From Epiperipatus broadwayi (taxonomy: Eukaryota > Onychophora > Udeonychophora > Euonychophora > Peripatidae), in assembly GCA_028023455.1 (NCBI GenBank), contig JAQFVV010000018.1:10002771-10066770 (forward strand): a DNA stretch of 64,000 nucleotides. The letters run 5' to 3'. The number at the start of each line of letters is the position of its first letter. Position 1 is the stretch's first letter. The translations under genes and the position numbers were made by a program. The notes below the pieces were generated by a model. The model searched no databases. It had not been told where the DNA came from and was given only the letters and a program-made list of their open reading frames with translations. Shown piece by piece: positions 58,181-64,000 of this stretch.

Positions 58181-58344
58181 TTAGTGTAATTAGTGTATTT
58201 GCTTGTCTTGCCCCGATATAGCATTGGTATATGCTTAATATCCGCATAAGTAATAATTGTCATGTATCTATTTTGTGGGATGGAGAATGATCTCCCCAAA
58301 AGCTTTATTTTCCATGAGGGGAATAGATAAATCTAATATTCGGG

Positions 58345-58757
58345 TATATTTATAACCCAAGTGATCGCTTCTCAGAGTTAGGACGATCAGTAATTTATAT
58401 CGTATTTAGTGTATTTCATTCGTTAAAATCCCAGGAGAGGATTATATTTGGTGTGTGTTCCTATTATGCCCAAGTAAGAGGCAAGGACCCACCAAACTAT
58501 TTTAATGTAGTAGTTAACTCTACAGACCTTCGGTGTTATTCCATATTCCTCATGAGAAAATAGAGATAATTCCACCATGGAAGGTGTTGAATATTGTGTT
58601 TTGTTTAGAAAGTTATGGCAAGATAACGGGTATATTGGAGGTTAATTCCTCACGATCCATTTAGTATAAATAGCGTGCTAGTATATATGATCAATGTCTG
58701 GATTGTGCGGCGGAATAGTGCTGGTAATCCACACATAAGTCAATGGAGAGAGTAAGT
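58345..58757 (+). promoter_or_regulatory. two TATA/initiator promoters and a splice donor
   Basis: First: TATATTTATAAC at 58345 with TCAGAG, A at 58374, 29 nt downstream. Second: TATAAATAGCG at 58665 with TCAATG, A at 58693, 28 nt downstream, followed by about 59 nt and AGAGA/GTAAGT (donor GT at 58752-58753). A short ATG frame (MSGLCGG..., 14 codons) and an ATGGAGAGA at the donor edge are present. The surrounding 58200-58880 is less A+T-rich. This could be a host 5' exon or the U3-R part of an LTR; no coding exon was found. Confidence 0.4.
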
Positions 58758-58879
58758 TTAAAATTGCGTGATTTAGAAATTTTTATTTGCCAATGGAGGG
58801 TTCAAATACTAGGTTTAATTCGGGTTAATACTGAGGAATACAGTGTGTATAACAACTTCAGTTGTTATTAAGGTAAACA

Positions 58880-61520
58880 TTAAAATAATAAGTGTAACTT
58901 CTGATAAATAACCCATAAATTATAATAAGTTATTTAAATAAAAACTATCATTTAATGAAAGATATGATAATAAAAATCGTTTGTACGCATTGCCTAGAAT
59001 CAGATTATTTTTATTTTAAAACAAATAGTTAGTTAATAAAGTTAAGCAGCCGTTCATATAAGATACACTAAATGGATGAGTCGATGTATCGATAATAATA
59101 TTTATTTCTTTTTATATTCAATTTGCATAAATGTAAAAAGAAGATGAAGAAGTAGTTCGAATCCAAGTCTAAAAGTATAGACGAAGTAATGTTAATTATA
59201 TTTTGTTTTATCCATATGGGATCGAATAAATTGTATATGTTTGTTTATTATGTTAATCATAAAGGATAGTTTTGTTAAATTGTAATAATAAATTAGAATC
59301 TTGTTAAAATTTAATAATAAATTATAGTCTTGTTACAAGTTGTGTTGAGTCATTTTTCTTGTGTGCTAAATAAAAATGTATTGACATAATACTTGCAATA
59401 CTTTTCTTGAGTCCAAAATCATTTATGAAATCTTAAATTCAATACACCAGATAGACAATTGTAGGCAGATCAGAATATTTCATTATATTTTAATTTAATA
59501 AGAATTATTTATGGAATTGAAAACTTCAGACCAAGACATTTTATTTTATGTGTGTGTAAAATCACTTTATTCCCAAACTACCAGCTTTGGTTACACATTG
59601 TGTCGTACACATTTAAGTGAAGTGTCTAAGTAATAAATCTTAGTTAAATTATTGTGTTGTCATGGATGATGGAAGGACACAAAAGCACCCTTGTCTTTTC
59701 ATCATTCCGACTGAGATTCTGGATTAAAAAGGGCTGTAGTATTCAAAATTATGCGTTGTTATTGAATATGGTTATCATCTCGTTAAATATTATAATAGTT
59801 GATATGTGGATGAAGACACCTGGAATTTAAGTAAAGTAAATGTTTCCTATAGCCGACCAGAATGTCAGTCATATGCGACAACACAATACTGCCGAGCATT
59901 TTATTAAATATAACAGAGAACCCTGAGATTAGTGTCATTATTATTAAGTGCTCTTAAATTAAGAATTGATTAATTATGATCAATATTACAAGCGTGGCAT
60001 GGCTTAAGAGATTGAAACTTCTGATTGTATAAGAATAAAATATTGAGATCATATTGGCAAATTAATGAATGTTTTGTTTTAGTCAGTAATATTAACAATG
60101 ACATGAAATCATCATCATCATTGTCGAACCGTGCTAGTACTTACAGCACAGAGAATGTGTTTTGGATAGAGAAAGAATGTTAGTTTATTCTAAATTTTCT
60201 TTTTAAATTTATTTTATTAATGATAATTTTTTTTTAAGTTTATCTCTGTCTGAACTGCATATCGCTGTAGCTGAATTATTATAACTAACCAAACGTCAAG
60301 CTATATTAAGTAAAATATAGGGTTTGCTACCCGTCCTAGACGGAAGCGTTTAGGATTTCCGAATTCTCTTTCATAATAATAGAAGCCCTCGTCCGAATTC
60401 CGAATTCTCTTTAATAGAAGTGAAGTCATCATCGTTTTTGATAGGTTAGAATATATATATATATAACAATGATATCTTCAAATTATTATTGAAAATATCA
60501 GTTTGATTTTTCTGATATCTTTTTGACAATTTATAAATATATATGATTAATTAATTTATTGTTATAAATACCACTAAATAAGATATAAAGATGATTAAAA
60601 ACTTCTGTCTGATATATACAAAACTAATTGTAACATTTATTGTAAAAGTAGATGTATAAAAGTGAATACAAAAATTTAAAGTTATTTTATTTTTAAATTG
60701 AAGTTTATTAAAATTAAAAATTATATATATAAAAAACTAATTTAATACAATAATATATACATATATAATGTTAGTTAATACAGTGAAAATAATAATTGAA
60801 AAATCAAAAGATGAATATAGTTTAAATTTAATTCTAAACTAAAAGAGACACTGTATTGGTAGCAAAAAAAAATAAAACAAAAAGTAAAATAGTCTAGAAT
60901 TAAAAGTAAAAGAAAAATAGCAAAAATTAATGAAGTGTAATTAGAAGGTAAGTTCATTAGTTTGAGGACTATCTAATTAAATGCAATGTCAAAATAAGAA
61001 ATATTTCAGATAATGAAAAAACTTTTAAAATGCAGCTTTTATTTTACAGATGTTAGATTAAACTGATTAAATCTAGTAATCTGCTCAAAATATAATTTAC
61101 CTCAAATGAGACTCCAGATAGATCAAGAACAGATATATAATCTATTAAAGAGAAAGATTTATTTTCTTCTGCATCATTAGAATCATTGGAAAACTGTAAT
61201 TTGAAGCAGTGAAAAAGTTCAGCAAGGGACATCTATTCCTGAGCAGATCTGAAAGCCATGTAAAGAACAAAACAGGTAGCTTCAAATTTTATTATTTTTT
61301 AAGCCTCAAAGGCTAATAGAATGTAGATGAATAGATGGTAATGGTAGTAAAGAAGCATAATACTAGTCTATATGTAGTTTAGAGACTTTAAAGATAGTAT
61401 AAAATTATAATATCAATTTATATGCATCAGAGAATGAAGATAAATTTAGTACAGAATTATAATAATAGCCTATATGTTGTTTAGAAAAAGACTTTAATAG
61501 TAGTATGGAATTCTACTAGT
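58880..61520. other. A+T-rich non-coding stretch
   Basis: No supported gene. A near-duplicate of GTCCGAATTCCGAATTCTCT-type sequence at 60356-60415 is a small tandem repeat. 60435-60980 is almost pure A/T. Confidence 0.4.
60353..60416. repeat. short tandem duplication
   Basis: TTCCGAATTCTCTTT occurs at about 60357 and again at about 60397, each followed by AATAGAAG, within 45 bp. Confidence 0.75.
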
Positions 61521-61529
61521 CTTTTAGAG

Positions 61530-63541
61530 CAGTGTTTCTCAACTGACTACATGTCATGACCAATAAATTTTTACATTTTTTATTATAAACCAAATGAAGT
61601 ATTGAACAAAAAAAAAGAAGAAAAAAAAAGAGTTATTTTATAGTAAAGTAGAATTATTGTAGTGTTTAACAAATTTAATATATAAGTATTTTCAAAAAAA
61701 AATTAAAAAATCAGAATAATCAACAAAACTACACAAAAGTAAATTAATTAACAAAATATTAAACTAATAATAAACAAAATCTGAAGAAAAACAAAGAATA
61801 ATATTTAAATAACTGAGCGAAACATAATTATAAAAACAAAAACTAATGCGACCATTACTGATTCTTTTCACTAATTAATTTATCAAATCTTGGTGATATA
61901 AATAATTTTTTCTTTTGATTTTATGAATGTCACTGCAGAAAATATTGATTCACACAAGTATGTAGTCGAAAACAGCAACAACGATCTTAAGGCTTTTTCA
62001 TGTAATTCTGGATATTCCGTTTTAATTTTAACCTAAAATTGAATTATACTTGTCAAATTAAATAATAACTTTAAAATACTATCACAATTTAAACTATTTT
62101 TTCCTGTTCCAAATTAGTTAAGTTATTTTCTTGTTCAATAAATGGATTTAAAATTCACATATTGCTTTTTCGTGGGTCTTCTTCCTGTGAATAATTTTGA
62201 TTAAATGCACAATAAAATTCTGTTAAATGTCCATAAATAGTAACTTTTTCTTGAATGCCTCAATTTTATTCCATAAATCAAAAGTAGTATTATTTCCTTG
62301 CAAACTTAAATTTAGTTCATTATTAATGAAAATATATCTGACAAGTAAGCCAATTTAACAATCCAATTGTTGGCACAAAATATTTCTCAATTCCAAATTT
62401 TTTGTTTCTAGAAATGTTTCGACTTCTTTTCTTAATTCATAAAGTCTTGTTAATATTTTCCCTCTCAACAATCATTGTACTTCTGTGTGTAGTAGTAAAT
62501 TTTCATGTACATATCCCATTTCACAGCATAAACTTAAAAATACTCTTGAATTTAGTGTATTGTATTTAATATAATTTATTATTTTTATCGGTTAACTAAG
62601 AACATTGTTCAAGTCCGGAGACAATTTTTAAAAGCTAAATGCTCATAATGTATAACAGGAGTAAAAATCATTTTGTTGTACACAACTTCTTTGATCATTT
62701 TTGCAACTCTTGAATGTTTTCCAATCATACTTCCAGCTCCACAAGTACATAAGCCAACACAATTTTTCTAATTGAATTATTTTTGCTTTAATTATCAATT
62801 GCTTTAAACATATCGAACTAGTTGTGTGATTAGGAAATTCAACACAACAATAAAATATTTTATTTTACATCATCAACATAATGAATATAACATAAAAGTA
62901 TGGCTTTATTGGTAACATCTGTAGATTTGTCTACCTGAATTGTGAGTAATAATTTGCTTACTTTTTGAATTAATTGATCTTCAATATCAGTCATTAATTC
63001 TCTAAACCTACGTTGAATAGTATCGTTAAAAAGCAGCAAAATTTTCATTTTGTCTCCAGCAATCATACTTAGAATTTCAGAGCATTAAACATGGTTTAAT
63101 TAAGTTTTTGGCAATAGAGTACTGCTTTTTGCATAACATGATCCTTAAAGCAACTAAATATGATGCTTTTACAAGAGACTAATCAACTAAAAAAAAATTT
63201 TTAAAAGATGATTTTTGATTTTTTTTCAATTCAGCACTTTTATATTTAAAAAAATCCAGTGGCTAATAATGCGTTAATTTTGCTAACTTTATACATTCAT
63301 TGGATAAAATTTCTCTTCAAATAATGCATTAAGGTCTGAGTAAATTTTTTTCTGACTCAGGCCAAGAAATGAAAACAAATTTTAAATAATCAGGATTGAA
63401 TTGATGAACAACAGAATATTTTCATTTTGTCTGAGATAAATCCTTTTTAGTATAAATAATATTTTCATTAACATTCAAAGTATTTATACTTGGTTTTTGA
63501 AAAGAGTTTGCAATAGTTTTTGTTTTTCAGTTATTATTCAT
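61530..63541 (-). mobile_element. hAT DNA transposon relic, nearly full-length gene
   Basis: The low-coordinate end CAGTGTTTCTCAAC (61530-61543) is a hAT terminal inverted repeat, preceded by a candidate 8-bp target TTTTAGAG. The minus strand from 63541 down to about 61870 carries a decayed transposase with domains in order. No matching right-hand terminal repeat was found before 64000, so that end is either deleted or outside the window. Confidence 0.88.
61870..63541 (-). pseudogene. hAT transposase, BED-finger type, broken
   Basis: From an ATG at 63541 the reading (several stops and frameshifts) shows FNPDYLKFVFISWPESEKN and LSNECIKLAKLTHY, where a BED zinc finger should be but with its cysteines lost; LVKASYLVALRIM and YSIAKNLIKPCLM, the conserved N-terminal helices; 62860-63066, an intact 68-codon stretch KILLLFNDTIQRRFRELMTD and LTIQVDKSTDVTNKAILL, the RNase-H-like core with its D(E/K)STD motif; CGAGSMIGKHSRVAKMIKEV near 62730 (the TDGA...G..SG motif); LYELRKEVETFLETKN and NELNLSLQGNN near 62300-62450; and EYPELHEKALRSLLLFSTTY then LCESIFSAVTFIKSK at about 61925-62010, the C-terminal hAT dimerisation domain. 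It resembles ZBED5/SPIN-like transposases. It would cut and paste its own DNA; here it is dead. Confidence 0.9.
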
Positions 63542-63544
63542 TTT

Positions 63545-64000
63545 TAAATGGCTAAAATTTATCAAAAAAGTAAATATCAAGCACTTAATATATTTTAATT
63601 TATAGCACACAGTTATTATATAGTAATTCCTATCACTATGCATTAGTGCAATTTCGATCACTGACTACTTCAAACAACGAGTTGTACTTATCAAAGACTG
63701 CCTCAGCACATAAAGTGTACATGTGCAAAATTGTTAATGGAGCAATGTTTTTACTGTAAGATAATTGATATTAGGAAAGAGAAAACTTTTTTGTCTTTCT
63801 TGTAATGTTTTGTTTCTTAGTTTATTTTATATGACTTCTATGAATAAAACAACTACCAAATAAAAGAAAATCTTAAAACTGAATTAAAGATAAATTTAAT
63901 AAAATTAGTTATAATTTAAAAGATTGTAAAAAAAAAAAAAAAAAAAGGTAATAAATATAAACAAATTTATAAGCTTTTTGCTAGATCATTAAAATTGTTC
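63545..64000. other. A+T-rich end of window
   Basis: Probably includes the 5' untranslated part of the hAT element (63545-63760 is less A+T-rich), but no terminal repeat is visible. An A run lies at about 63928-63946. Confidence 0.35.

Noticed and set aside
56700-58189. Two plus-strand frames of 63 and 69 residues
   Set aside because: No motif or splice context that supports them.
1-64000. CRISPR arrays, operons, ribosomal RNA genes, prokaryotic promoters or attachment sites
   Set aside because: None seen; direct repeats here are tandem duplications or transposon ends, not regularly spaced arrays, and the gene layout is eukaryotic.

Overview
The window is eukaryotic, most likely from an invertebrate animal with a very A+T-rich genome. 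The basis is the absence of prokaryotic gene organisation, long A/T-dominated non-coding stretches, GT-type splice donors next to ATG or TATA/initiator signals, and transposon families typical of animals: Penelope-like elements with GIY-YIG endonucleases, RTE-type and other LINEs, hAT transposons, Ty3-like Gag and tRNA-derived SINE heads. An arthropod is my best guess, not a demonstration. A run of exactly 500 N at 28857-29356 marks a scaffold join.

No complete host gene can be recognised. The content is a transposon graveyard. 0.9-5 kb: an intact but C-terminally short retroviral-type Gag reading frame (minus) with a GC-box/TATA promoter just upstream, then a 373-bp direct repeat pair. 5-12.9 kb: mostly non-coding, with tandem duplications, one fold-back MITE copy, two putative short host exons and a tRNA-derived SINE head. 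14.3-14.8 kb: several LTR/primer-site-like junctions. 16.4-21.2 kb: a MITE copy, an RTE-type reverse transcriptase scrap and two minus-strand TATA promoters. 22.4-26.4 kb is the richest locus: a Penelope-like element on the minus strand, interrupted by two different nested inverted-repeat elements and capped at its 5' side by a head-to-head 3' fragment of the same family.

28-31.6 kb: GA-rich repeats, a non-autonomous hAT element that ends exactly at the sequencing gap, a palindromic MITE and two unassigned coding-like scraps. 35.7-36.5 kb: a LINE reverse-transcriptase relic. 40.1 kb: a small MITE. 43.6-45.3 kb: a second, much older and divergent Penelope-like relic carrying its own MITE. 45.7-51 kb: three copies of another MITE family, an RTE LINE relic (minus) and two tRNA-like heads. 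53.4-55.9 kb: an internally deleted LTR retrotransposon (LTR, primer-binding site, decayed gag, tail of the second LTR) followed by a 78-bp AT microsatellite. 58.3-58.8 kb: tandem TATA promoters with a splice donor. 61.5-63.5 kb: a nearly full-length but broken hAT transposase (minus) with its 3' terminal inverted repeat.

There is no operon or pathway. The relation among elements is nesting: the order of insertions can be read, especially at 22.4-26.4 kb and 43.6-45.3 kb. All family calls rest on motif recognition by eye; none was checked by database search.
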